From Turritopsis dohrnii (lineage: Eukaryota > Cnidaria > Hydrozoa > Anthoathecata > Oceaniidae): 64,000 bases of DNA. The translations under genes and the position numbers were made by a program. Where the stretch lies: NCBI GenBank assembly GCA_027922465.2, contig BQMF02000226.1:1-64000 (forward strand), given 5' to 3'. Below are positions 51,801 through 61,051 of this stretch, piece by piece (the stretch's first letter is position 1; every line of letters starts with the position of its first letter). Below the pieces are notes generated by a model that did not search any database, was not told where the DNA came from, and saw nothing but the letters and a program-made list of their open reading frames with translations.

Positions 51801-54800
51801 GAATCGTACGTCCCATTTCATCAGGGTAGTTGACATCAACATCTGCACTCAACAGGAGATCTCCAATTTCAATATGGCCTTTAGACAAGGCAACAGCTAA
51901 TGGTGTTGTCTACAAAGTATAAACACAATTTGCATTGATTTTACACAGTACATTCTAAAAAAGAATAACAAAATTTCATCATGCTTTCAACAGTGACAGC
52001 ATCCTAAGATGAAAGACTATCGAAAATTAAACACATTTAAAAAGCTAGGAGTTCAGTTTAATTTGACCTTCCAGTTGTTTGGCTTGCTTGGATCGGCACC
52101 AGCTTCCAGCAGGAGTTTGACACAATGATACCAGCCATAAGCTGCTGCATAGTGTATTGGAGAATTCTGAGAGTTGTCAACTGCATTTGGATTTACACCA
52201 ATATGAAGAAGATGTGCGACAATCTGACTGTGACCATTCATGCAAGCGTACATCAGTGCTGTTTTATTTCGCCTTACTGATGAAAAAAAAAACAAACATG
52301 AAAGAGGTAAAAAAAAAGGAGATCTGTTATTGTCAGGGTGCAATCTAGAATGGAAGGGCAGCGTCTGGCGGAAGGGAAAAGGGCACATCATGAACATCCA
52401 AAGAGTATTTTTTGTTAGGAAAAGGGCAACCTGAGCTTTATTTTGGTGGGTTAAAATGAAAGTTTTCAAAATTGTTAGCCAACCTTTCTTATCAGGACTT
52501 GCACCTCGATCTAACAACACTTTCACTGTTTCATAATGACCCTTTTGTGTAGCCAGAATTAGCGGAGTAGCGTTGTCTTTCTTGGCACTAGTCTGAATGT
52601 CAATCAATGCTTCATGATCTAACAAAGCTGTCACAGCATCCTGAAAAGAAAAAGTCAAGAAAATCCAGTGAAAATCCAATGAGGTGAATTGAAGTTGTTT
52701 GCAGTTCAAAATAACTTTGGACTTACCACAAAGCCACGTTGAGCTGCATAATGCAAAGCCGCCAGTCCTTCCCGGTTTTTTGAATTGATTTGCACTTGCT
52801 TGCTGGTTGTGATATTACCACTTTCATCTTCATCTGACACTGTGCATTTCATTAACACATGAATATTATGTGCACGTCCAGTTTTTGCAGCAATCATAAG
52901 TGGTGTTGTCAGCATTCTATCGTAGCTCATAGGGTCCACACCCCTGTTATAAAACAATTCAAAAATAATCATAAGGATAAAGTCACGAGGAAACCGAAAA
53001 AAAAATGCTTAAAATGTTTATAACCTTGATAAAAGATACTTCAGGGGTCCATCACCTTCACAAGCTGCAGCATAATGTATAGGAAATGAATTTTGCCCAT
53101 CAGGTAGATTGTAGCTTGGTAAAACTGCGCATAGTTGTGTAAGATATGTTACATTTGGATTGATGCATGCACAGTGGAGAGGAAACACCTATATTGGAAT
53201 AATTTCATCAACCACAAGTGTGAAAAATCAGATGCATGAAGATGCAAACAACAGGAGTTGAAAAGAAATGGCGACAATTAGTTTTAAAATATATTTCTCT
53301 TTATAAAATATGAACTGAGTCATGATAACAAGCACTTACAAATTTGGTAAAATGAGGTTTCTTTGTCACAGAAACGCTCTTGAATTTACTTAAAGGTTGC
53401 TTATCATTACGAAGTACTTCATGATGAAGAAAGTTAAAACCAAAACCACTATTTTTGACTGCCATTTCCGCAATACGACCTGCTAATTCAAAATGCCCAG
53501 CTTTAACAGGAATATGAAATCTCCCAATGATGTCGTCTTCCTAAAATTAAAATAACATATTACTTCAACTTTAATGAATCTTGGGTATCAACTAGTTATG
53601 CTATCATGTTAGTATGAACACAAAAACAACACTTGAGCATATTACTGATGAAAGTGATTCATTTAAATTTATATAGAAGGTATTTGTATAGATATTTATC
53701 CAATTTTAAAAAATCCACCAAAACGCACCCCCAGTGGCTAAAACCAACAGCATGTAATAAGTTCATTTTGTAAAATCCATTGTTTTGATTTAAAACAAAA
53801 GAGGATGGTGAGATAAAACTAATGCAAATAATGGATGCAAATTAATGATAACATACTTCCATTTCAAGCATTTTAACAAAGTATTTGATGATAAAATCAA
53901 ATGACAAATTCCTTTTCAATGCAAACTCCAACAGGTTTTCCTCTTGATAGATGCTTTTCTCATCATCACTATACAGGAAGGCATTGTTACCCTCTTTATT
54001 ACCACGGCTGACAGTTATCGGACGAACAGCATGCCCAAAAGTATAAAAGTTATAACTGAAAAATAATTTAAAGAAATATTCTCAATATACCAGATGGGAA
54101 GTATAGTCAGATAGTTTAGGTGTTGAGTATTAAGTAAGTGAGATAAGCAGATAACCGTGGTAATGAGCATTACAATTTCAATAGCTGGACACTCAAAAGT
54201 AACAAGAACAAAATTAGATTGTATCCATGGTATGGATGTCAGCCTTTCCCAAACCTTCCCTGACCTACTTGCTAAACATTAAGTTGTCAGCTCAGCATGG
54301 TGCACAACAACATGAAAACTTGTGACAAACCTTCCCGTATCATGCTCTTGTAATGAAATCTTGGGCTTCTCACATTCTGGGTTGCGTTTGTCCAGTTCCC
54401 TGAGCAATTTCAATGATTCTATGTCTTCGTTAAGAAGCGCATATTCAAATGGTCCTCGTTGCAGGTGACAGCTTCTAGTCCAATTAACAGTATAAACTTT
54501 CTTTACATCTTTAAGTAATTTATCTAAGGATTTTAAATCTTTCAGTAAAACTGCTTTAATTCCTTGTTTTACAGTCATCAGTGGGATATCATTCTGAACA
54601 CCAAATACTGGATCATGGTTTAACAATGGGATATCAGGGCATGGTATTAAGCCTTTTCTTACAACTTGCTTTACTTTTTTCAGTTTCTGAGGGGTGTCCT
54701 TTTTAGGTGATTTGGCTTTTTTCTGAGGAGTCTTCATTTTTCGTGGAGTGGTTGACTTCTTTTTTGGAGATCTTATCTTTTTTTTCACTGGTTCATCTAG

Positions 54801-55874
54801 AACAAAATCAATTCAAATTAGGATCAAATTGAAGATAACAGTGCTGATGTACCATTGTACTATATGGCATAAAGACTTATTTCTATCAATGAAACATTTC
54901 ATTCCAGACATGAATGCCAGTGCGTCAGGACATAGAAAAAAAATGTACATTGATTCAGCAAAAGATATATTACAAAATCTCAAAAATGAATTCCTACTTG
55001 TATTTCTAAGAAGACAATGCACAATAAATATTAAAATATACATGATTCACAAAAACATGGAACCATGGAAAACATGGAAAATTATTACACTCACCATCTT
55101 CATTACCACTGCTAAAGTCAAACACACTTTTTCTTTTTCTTTGTGTGCTGCTCACTATCCCCTCTTCTTCTTCTTCACTTTCATCGTCATTTGAGTCTAC
55201 ATTCTCAGCCTCACCTATATCTAGCACAATCCCTTCCTCTAGTAAGCTTGCTTTCAATATCCTCAATGTTTGTGCCAAGGATTTCTCAGAAAGAGAATAT
55301 ATACCACTATCTTTTGTTATTTCTAACAACTTGACTCTAGTGATAATTGAAGCTTTGTATACTGTATCATCATACGAAACCTTAAAAATAAGAATTTTCA
55401 AGTTAATTTTATCATTACTTGACTGTTTTTACTATTACTATTATTTACTGTTAGCTTTATTTGTCTTCCATCATCATCTTTACCTTATACTGGTTTTTCT
55501 TTCTCGGAACTTGATCGTACCATGCCACATTGAATGATGTTGCATTTTGTGGAACATCTTCTAAGACACGTGCCACATAGAACTTTTTCCCAGGGCCTCT
55601 CACAGTTAAATGGTCATCGGCATAGAAGTCAAATTCAATTTCATTTGCTTTGGGTTCAATGAACTTTCCTAATATTAATTTAACAAAATAGAAATAAAAA
55701 TAAGAAGAAGTAGTGATAATGCCTTTATGATTGTTTCATACATATACATATACCTCTCCTTTTTAATGAAGCTATTCTACTAGATAAACGAAATAATTTG
55801 GGCTTTTCAGTGATTTCCTCAGGTGTATCCTCAATATCTGTATCAGCATAATATTGGTCTTGGTCATCATCCAT
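32693..55874 (-). CDS. Giant ankyrin-repeat/WGR poly(ADP-ribose) polymerase, 40 coding exons, ~2,484 aa
   Basis: ADP-ribosyltransferase using NAD+ to modify proteins. Every junction found is phase-consistent from ATG (55874) to TAA (32693). Exons (minus): 55754-55874, 55484-55668, 55095-55380, 54331-54796, 53857-54055, 53340-53540, 53025-53188, 52727-52943, 52484-52640, 52068-52276, 51688-51909, 51444-51488, 51209-51355, 50940-51092, 50552-50866, 50240-50455, 49553-49941, 49298-49413, 48955-49183, 48384-48588, 48187-48263, 47740-47986, 47326-47481, 46993-47184, 46720-46812, 46308-46543, 45702-45870, 44892-45035, 44333-44488, 42261-42547, 41876-41981, 38772-38935, 38339-38495, 37985-38100, 37576-37657, 36888-37065, 35495-35611, 35154-35335, 33049-33147, 32693-32947. 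Architecture: N-terminal charged module, long ankyrin array, WGR, PARP regulatory and catalytic domains. Tankyrases lack WGR, so this resembles C. elegans PME-5 more. A 5'-UTR intron precedes the ATG exon (acceptor at 55890). Confidence 0.9.
36331..36361. repeat. (AGT)n microsatellite
   Basis: GAGGAGGAGT followed by about seven AGT units, within a PARP intron. Confidence 0.95.
36444..36526. repeat. 83-bp hairpin (fold-back MITE)
   Basis: AGGGGCTGTTTATATGAGAA on the left and its reverse complement ending AGCCCCT on the right pair almost perfectly through GGGACG..CGTCCC. It lies in intron 36 of the PARP gene. Confidence 0.8.
36568..36745. mobile_element. pogo-like non-autonomous element (TTCGAAC repeats)
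   Basis: The left end CAGTCGAATTTCTATAATTC and the right end (complement CAGTAAACTCTCTCTAATTC) match each other as inverted termini starting CAGT. Internally TTCGAAC words alternate in both senses. Such ends are typical of pogo/Tigger-type Tc1/mariner relatives. A related copy lies at 38975-39110. Confidence 0.6.
36808..36860. repeat. (CAA)n microsatellite
   Basis: Long CAA run about 30 bp downstream of exon 36, in the intron of the PARP gene. Confidence 0.95.
36888..38495 (-). other. PARP regulatory (alpha-helical) domain
   Basis: Exons 33-36: KLTADLQGFMKAI, then the hallmark GALMPLGLISVENIAKAKET (compare M-P-L-G-K-L-S in PARP1), IAELSNSFYMLLPPRNYAY and a terminal helix VELITDLNFTVKVLL. 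This autoinhibitory helical domain is present in PARP1-3 type enzymes and absent from tankyrases. Confidence 0.88.
38975..39110. mobile_element. Second pogo-like TTCGAAC element copy
   Basis: TTTCGAACCTCCATAATTCG is followed by CCTATCATTTCTTTGCAAAT, both nearly identical to the element at 36568-36745. It is shorter and more diverged at its right end. It lies in the intron between the two WGR exons. Confidence 0.6.
39824..40826 (+). CDS. Intronless coiled-coil protein nested in a PARP intron; two overlapping frames
   Basis: Two open frames overlap at 40026-40051: 39824-40051 (75 aa) and 40026-40826 (266 aa). Both are Lys/Glu-rich coiled coil at the joint (LVDQLSVSNEELRNERIQLQ, then ENDRLRSKIEDLKQVVKELE), so they look like one ~330-aa protein split by a single-base difference at an A5 run near 40045. 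That may be a sequencing error, a recent frameshift, or a programmed slip. After the coiled coil, residues ~60-266 are ordered-looking (FMGGAFKVFLDRYTCSADAS, FYQNRYDYSQEIRLPTIYAA). I do not recognise the family. It has no introns, in contrast to every other gene here, and runs opposite to its host. Retroposed gene or mobile-element gene are both possible. Confidence 0.6.
42561..42594. repeat. (TTTA)n microsatellite next to a retroelement-like 3' end
   Basis: Seven or so TTTA units, then TTTATACAGGATAGTTTTAT. On the minus strand this reads as a unique end followed by (TAAA)n, the way CR1/L2 LINEs and their SINEs terminate. A similar word (TTTATACAGGATGGTTCATT) occurs near 38270. Confidence 0.65.
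42770..43920 (+). mobile_element. Decayed non-LTR retrotransposon with 2A-like peptide, PHD-like finger and endonuclease
   Basis: The frame 42794-43312 contains LLISGDIEPNPGP, an exact 2A ribosome-skipping core (D-x-E-x-N-P-G-P), then a Cys/His-rich finger (CESCKCTSHAKC, WTCSTC) and the start of an apurinic endonuclease (IAHLNTRSITTTLAQF, then IITLS-stop-TWLEDN). The frame at 43350-43871 continues with IIITGDFNTDL, a core endonuclease motif, and then jumps directly to a reverse-transcriptase C-terminus (FNDLPNNLKNIEKFETF). A stop codon, frame change and loss of most of the RT show that it is dead. It is inserted in the intron between PARP exons 29 and 30, opposite to the gene. Confidence 0.85.
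44333..53188 (-). other. Ankyrin-repeat array of the PARP gene
   Basis: Exons 7-29 contain many ankyrin-type units, recognisable by the TALHYA/TPLxxA helix and the xVxxLLxxGADxN turn: for example TTPLMIAAKTGRAHNIHVLM, ATPLILATQKGHYETVKVLL, KTALMYACMNGHSQIVAHLL, NSPIHYAAAYGWYHCVKLLL, RTALHHAVNTTSGG and TALHYAAGQANKDLVVYLL. Residues ~487-1,904. The units are scattered, with divergent spacers between them, so a repeat count by eye is unreliable. The array is expected to serve protein-protein binding. Confidence 0.9.
46993..47184 (-). other. Glu/Asp-rich exon inside the ankyrin array
   Basis: Exon 24 encodes ~64 residues, of which most are Glu or Asp, from a (GAA/GAG)n-like microsatellite. It starts with basic VEKKKTKPSSKR. 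Its length is a multiple of three (192 nt, phase 0 on both sides), so it can be skipped, and the microsatellite is likely polymorphic. It separates two ankyrin blocks. Confidence 0.85.
54331..55874 (-). other. N-terminal module of the PARP gene: acidic start, chromatin-reader-like strand region, Lys/Pro-rich basic tract
   Basis: Residues 1-~40 are acidic. About 45-100 contain YADDHLTVRGPGKKFYVARV and a FNVAWYDQVPRKK strand, which could be a small Tudor/BAH-like beta domain (weak guess). Then come an acidic stretch (NDDESEEEEEG), a candidate nuclear signal QRKRKS, and repeated KKxxTPKK-type words (PKKKSTTPRKMKTPQKKAKS) in exon 4. This basic tract probably binds nucleic acid or directs the protein to the nucleus. 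Confidence 0.5.
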
Positions 55875-55940
55875 ATTTTTGTTTTCTTCCTAAAAATGCA
55901 TACATATGTAATATATTAATTTTTTAATATATTAATTTAA

Positions 55941-56421
55941 AGGGATTCCTGCATCCAAAATGATATTTCAAGGGATGATAGAACTTACAAAGTTGTTAAA
56001 GAACTGTTTTTACAGTTTTTGGAAATTTTGTTTCCTTGGGCAGATATTTCAATTTAAAAATGTTCAAATTATGCAATGCATAATTATGATGTAATAAGAT
56101 AGTCTTTTGTTAGTGTGTATAACTTCTGAATTAGTAAAATTATAACTTCATTCTTCTATAAATCAACTCGGAGTGGAAGCCATTACTTCATAGTAACTTA
56201 CAAAGATGTAATATTAATCATTTCTAAAGTTATTGCCATGAAAAGTGTAAGTTACTATCTTATTACATCATAAATATGCATTGCATAAATTAAATGTAAG
56301 ATTTTAAAAACGAAATATCTCAGAAACTATAAATAATTATGAAATACTGAAAAGAGACTTGTTAAACAACTTTTTGAGCTCTATCATATTTGTAAATATC
56401 ATTTTGGATGCAGGAATCCCT
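55941..56421. mobile_element. 481-bp TTAA-flanked MITE (piggyBac or Kolobok type)
   Basis: Perfect TTAA target duplications (55937-55940, 56422-56425) bound inverted ends starting AGGGATTCCTGCATCCAAAA. A second inverted pair lies inside (ATGATGTAATAAGATAG near 56086 against its complement near 56252), so the whole element can fold back. It sits just upstream of the first PARP exon. Confidence 0.85.
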
Positions 56422-57667
56422 TTAATTTATTAATTTAATAGAAAGCAATAGCATAATGATAAACATTCTAATTAATTTTATTCCCTTCGTTATCAAATAC
56501 ACCAGTTCATAGTTTCTGATTTCTGCACCTCTTTAGTATTTATGAGAAACAAAGGAAAATATACAAATTAGGCAGTCAGGGAAAAAAACTAAACACAGGG
56601 TCTATACCACAATTTTGGGATCCATTGCAACCTTATGATATGGACAAACCTGGTAAATATGATATCCCTGATTGAACTGTTAATCAAATCACTTTTATTT
56701 TCATATTTCAGCAGACAGATACTACAACGAAATACAAAGAAAAGAAATATAATAACAAACACATGCTGAAAACAGCCAACGATCAAATGGGATCGGCTAA
56801 TCTGACATGTGGGCCGGATAAATAGTTTATGAATATGTCTCGATAACCCTTTAAGAAAGAAAATCGGGTCGAAAACGGTTTACCAGGAGCGAATCTAAAA
56901 AACATTGGATTTATACTGCAATTGCAGTATAGTTCCCGTATTTACAGGATCCCACCACGTTTAGCTGTTTTCCCTGACTGTGTTAGGAAGGACTTTTGAC
57001 AAGGGAAACAGTAAAAATATTCAAGGCCTTGTTAATTTGGCACTATTGCACTTGCATACACATTTATAAATAACAAAGTTGCTCAATCTTACTCAAACTT
57101 TGGCTTTGAACAAAAATAACCCATCAACAGTCGATCAAGCCCCACCACACCCACACCAGAAAGAACACCCACCCACCTCCTCTTCTCTATTTGTTAATTG
57201 CTAATGCAAACGTGTCAATTAATGCATCGTCCCACATAAACAAAATAATATAAAATAAAAAAGACAAAATACCTTTTTTTTCGCGAATGATCATGGAATT
57301 CATAAACCTTGTATAGCAAGTTCTGATTAACGCGTCTATATACTAAATTCAGGCTTTTGTTTTGGTGTTTAGAAAGATGACTTTTAATTCTCTTTCGTTT
57401 TGGATAATTTATATGCCTATTTTGTATGTAAAACATCTACTTTGTTACCGAAATAGAATGAATTATTCATAGTAACCATCAGACTATACTTTAAAATCCG
57501 GAAGAAGTCGTTTGCAACCAGCTCAATGGATAGTTTTTGATGAATTTGCAAAAATGTTCTGAATTGTGTATAATGTTTCTTGGGCAAGCTTGGGCAGAAC
57601 ATAAATCTCCCATGACTAAGCACTAGTGCCAAACGTCAGCCCAATTGTAACTTTGTACGAAATGTTT

Positions 57668-58646
57668 CAGGGCCCGCGCTACCGGGGTGGCCAGGGGGGC
57701 CATGGCCCCCCCACTTTTTTGCTGAGTAAAAAATTTTTTTTACACATAAATTTAAAAATTTAAAAAAAAATCGGGTGTGGCTACGCAACTGAAAAAGGAA
57801 CAGCCAAAAGCTATTACTATGCATTCAGGCTTTAATCCGGAATCAGCAGCCGACCACTACCGAATCATTTACTTTGATGCAATTGACACCGTAGTCATGG
57901 CCATTAAGGACCGTTTTGAGCAACCAAGCGCTACCAATTCTTTTCAAGCATCGAGCAGTTTCTTTTGACATCCATCAACTCCAACGACCCCTACCAGACA
58001 GAGATAGTCGCTCTTGAAAAGTACTCGGATGACCTTGACATCTCTGCACTGCCTGCCGCTCTCGTTTTTAAAAATGAAAAGGTTGCTCATTTCGAGGAGA
58101 TAACAGACAAGATAGTCAAATCAAGCGGCGTCACTAGAAATAAATCTCTTTGGAAACTAGTCCTTGTTGGTGCAGCTACAAATGCAACACCCGAGCGATC
58201 ATTCTCTTTTGCACGCAGATTGAAAACTTGGCTTCGAGCAACAATGACTCAAAAGTGTTTCAACTCTTTGGCAGCTTTCTTTTCACAAAGAAATTACGTA
58301 TAACATTTCTTTGGTAAATATAGCCAACAAATTTGTTGGCTCGAAATCATCCAGAAAAAATATTTTTGGGAAATCTGTGGATTCTGATTTATGGTATATA
58401 TTCTATATTTTTATAGTTATAATTACTTTGGAGTTCTCTTTAAAAATGATTAAAAGATTATTGTAGGTCCATAAATCTTTAGAAATCAGTACACTGTTAG
58501 CCAATCTAGAGCTGTCAAAATTGCAAAAACTTTCCTTGCCCTCCGGCGCCAACCATGGTGGCGCCTTCACTCTAAATTGCCGATTTCAAAATTTTATCAG
58601 TATAAAATGTTGCCCCTCCACTTTCAAATTCATAGCGCGGGCCCTG
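57668..58646 (+). mobile_element. Internally deleted hAT transposon (979 bp), same family as 27406
   Basis: Termini CAGGGCCCGCGCTA and TAGCGCGGGCCCTG are perfect inverted repeats, flanked by TGTTT on both sides (57663-57667, 58647-58651). Frames inside (57777-57968 and 57965-58303) read ESAADHYRIIYFDAIDTVVM and end with NATPERSFSFARRLKTWLRA and QKCFNSLAAFF, the hAT C-terminal dimerisation domain. The two frames overlap by a frameshift. The subterminal word CCAACCATGGTGG is shared with the element at 27406. Confidence 0.85.
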
Positions 58647-58711
58647 TGTTTAGCTACTATATAGGGCGCTAATTTCCTTTTCGCACCCCCCCTACTGTAT
58701 CTCTGATCCTA

Positions 58712-58735
58712 GCCCTAACCCTAAGCCTGACCCTA
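58712..58735. repeat. Short CCCTAA telomere-like interstitial tract
   Basis: CCCTAACCCTAAGCCTGACC then CTAA: degenerate copies of the metazoan telomere unit. Too short to mean more than a chance or repaired-break remnant. Confidence 0.4.
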
Positions 58736-58881
58736 AAACATCCTGGACGGGAGAGTGAGGGGTGCGAAGAGAAAATAGCGCCAATAAAAACAACAACAAA
58801 ATTTGCAACTTTTTGGGGTCCTTCAAGAGTATGTGGGGAAACAAAAAAAAGTCTGATGTTGCTATATTGTATTATTATTTA

Positions 58882-59948
58882 CGGAAGCCGAAAAGGGCCA
58901 ATCCAAATTTTTCGATAAAATCTCAATTTCAAAGTTCAAATCTACATTTCAAAGTTCAAATCTACATTTCAAAGTTCAAATCTACATTTCAAAGTTTAAA
59001 TCTACATTTCAAAGTTCAAATCTACATTTCAAAGTTTAAATCTACATTTCAAAATCTAAAATCCGTTTTAAAGTTCAAATCCATATTTTTGTTTTCAAAT
59101 TCGGATTTTTAAGGAAATCGGTAATCGGAGTTACATATTAACAAACAATATGGCTGAGAAATCGTTGTTGCGAGTTTTCTTCTTGACATATTTACTCTTA
59201 CCTCATTCCCGCAAATATGAATTTAATATTTTACAGGCCGCGGACTGACAATTTTAAGAAATAACTGATATAGTCACAGTCTGAAGATAAACCTTTTTTA
59301 CAATGAACAATGAAATTTTACATGAAATTTGAAAGAGAATAGGGGAAGGGTCTATTTTACTTAAATTGACAAGAGTTCACATCCACCCAACGACTCCCTC
59401 ACGATATACATCTGCTGATCGATCGAATGTCGAGTGTTGGTTGGAGTCGTTGGAAATGACAACGATTTACAGTAAATTCTAATGTCAAAATACACGTTAT
59501 GCACGTATTTTGTATTCATTTGTCTACAATGGTTGACAGGTTCACCTGAATTTATGCATTACTCTTCGTCTATTTTTAAGCCTCTGACACAGAATGCAAA
59601 ATCGTCAAAAAATCATCACGGTGAAGACGTTCATTCCCTAAGTTTGTCTCTTTTTTAGTAATAGCTTATTTTCACGTCTTTTAATTATTTTACTTATTTG
59701 CGAATCGAATTTGCCGCTCAAATTTGCATTCGCGTATGATTTGCCTTCTTTGATCGACACCAGGATGTCTACTTTGTATGTCTACATTGTTTAAATTTTA
59801 AAATTCGGGTTTAAACTTTGAAATGTGGATTTGAACTTTAAAATTGAGATTTGAACTTTGAAATTAAGATTTGAACTTTGAAATTAAGATTTGAACTTTG
59901 AAATTGAGATTTTATCGAGAAATTCAGATTGGCCTTCCTCGGCTTCCG
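58882..59948. mobile_element. 1,067-bp fold-back element with 20-bp satellite arrays in both arms
   Basis: The ends CGGAAGCCGA..TCGGCTTCCG are inverted and flanked by TA. Next to each end, inside, is AATTTTTCGATAAAATCTCA or its near-complement, and then an array of about 20-bp units (TCTACATTTCAAAGTTCAAA on the left, 58941-59060; the opposite sense on the right, about 59795-59930). TIRs built from tandem repeats are typical of Foldback-type and some Tc1/mariner MITE elements. No coding capacity is seen inside. Confidence 0.8.
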
Positions 59949-60157
59949 TAATTATTGCACCTAAAAATAGGCTTTCCATGTGAATATATTCTAAAGGAAC
60001 CAATCATATTTTTGAAGTAATTTCAGAGTAATTAAGGTATGACAATGGGTGTTCTGCAATATTTTTAAGTTATAACAATCGTCATCATTGTCATGAAAAT
60101 CATGAAAATTTGGATTTTTTTTGGATTTTTTTTCTATTAGCTATATACCTTAATTAA

Positions 60158-60286
60158 GGGAAGAAATTTTCACGTCAAAATTGCTCAATCATGATTTTAA
60201 ATGTCTTCGTGAAAATCGGCCATTTTTATCTCCTCAACCACGAAATTAAATTTCATGAAAATTTCTTCCCGCAAAAATTTCTTCCC
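60158..60286. mobile_element. 129-bp TTAA-flanked MITE
   Basis: Perfect TTAA on both sides and inverted ends GGGAAGAAATTTT. Different from the 481-bp TTAA element at 55941. Confidence 0.8.
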
Positions 60287-60339
60287 TTAAGTTATTCATT
60301 TTTTGACTGTTTATGTATGCTTGCCAGACTTGGGCTTAA

Positions 60340-60960
60340 AATTCAAACTGTATTAGGATTTTAGTGTTTCAGAAGCAGTGCGAGATTGATAACCTTTTCA
60401 AAATATAATGCTCATACTTCACCTATTTTCTTTGATCTTGAAATTCTAAAGCTTTCTGATCAAGTTAAACTATTACCTTAATTTTTCTTATACTCAATAA
60501 CTCTGCACCTGTAGCTCTGATTAATGCATACAACTTAAAAAAATATCCAGATTTTCATCGCTCCTCATGATTACTCACTAGACCACAATGTAATACCTTG
60601 AAATATGGCATAAACTCTATTGTTTATCAGTCTGTAGTTCAGTGGAATGAGCTTCAGATGCTTTAGCCAGGATCCAAACTTACCACCCTTGCAAAATCTA
60701 AACTTAGTAATCTTTACAAAGGTGTTATTTTCAGTACTAATTATATGCTGATTTGTTACAAATTTAACTTTTACTTGTTTAAAGTAGTGAGACAGTTTTG
60801 AGCTTAACTTGTACTTTAGGTGGCCACCTCTAGTCTGGTTCGTCATTGACTATTAGGTGTGTCACCTTTCATTTTTACAGATCTGTGATTTTCCTTGTTT
60901 TTTGGAAATATTTAAACTTCTTTTGTATATCTGTTTGGATGAAGAATAAATACTACTACA
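60340..60960 (+). mobile_element. 3' remnant of a CR1/Jockey-type LINE
   Basis: The plus strand contains SARLITFSKYNAHTSPIFFD then LEILKLSDQVKL, the hallmark C-terminal region of LINE reverse transcriptases (A-A-R-L-I-T then L-x-I-L-x-L), followed after stops by VYQSVVQWNELQML and KSKLSNLYKG. It is decayed and ends shortly before the consortin-like gene. Confidence 0.75.
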
Positions 60961-61051
60961 TATCGTAAGGTGTTTAATCATTAATCTGTGTAATATACCT
61001 TGATTTATAGGTATATATGAGCTTGAAAACCCACAAATCTCTTTAGGAAGA

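Noticed and set aside
58712..58735. Telomere end
   Set aside because: Only about four degenerate CCCTAA units, with genes and transposons on both sides. Not a chromosome end.
58762..59112. 116-aa ORF with FKVQIYISKFKS repeats
   Set aside because: The peptide repeats simply translate the 20-bp satellite in the arm of the foldback element.
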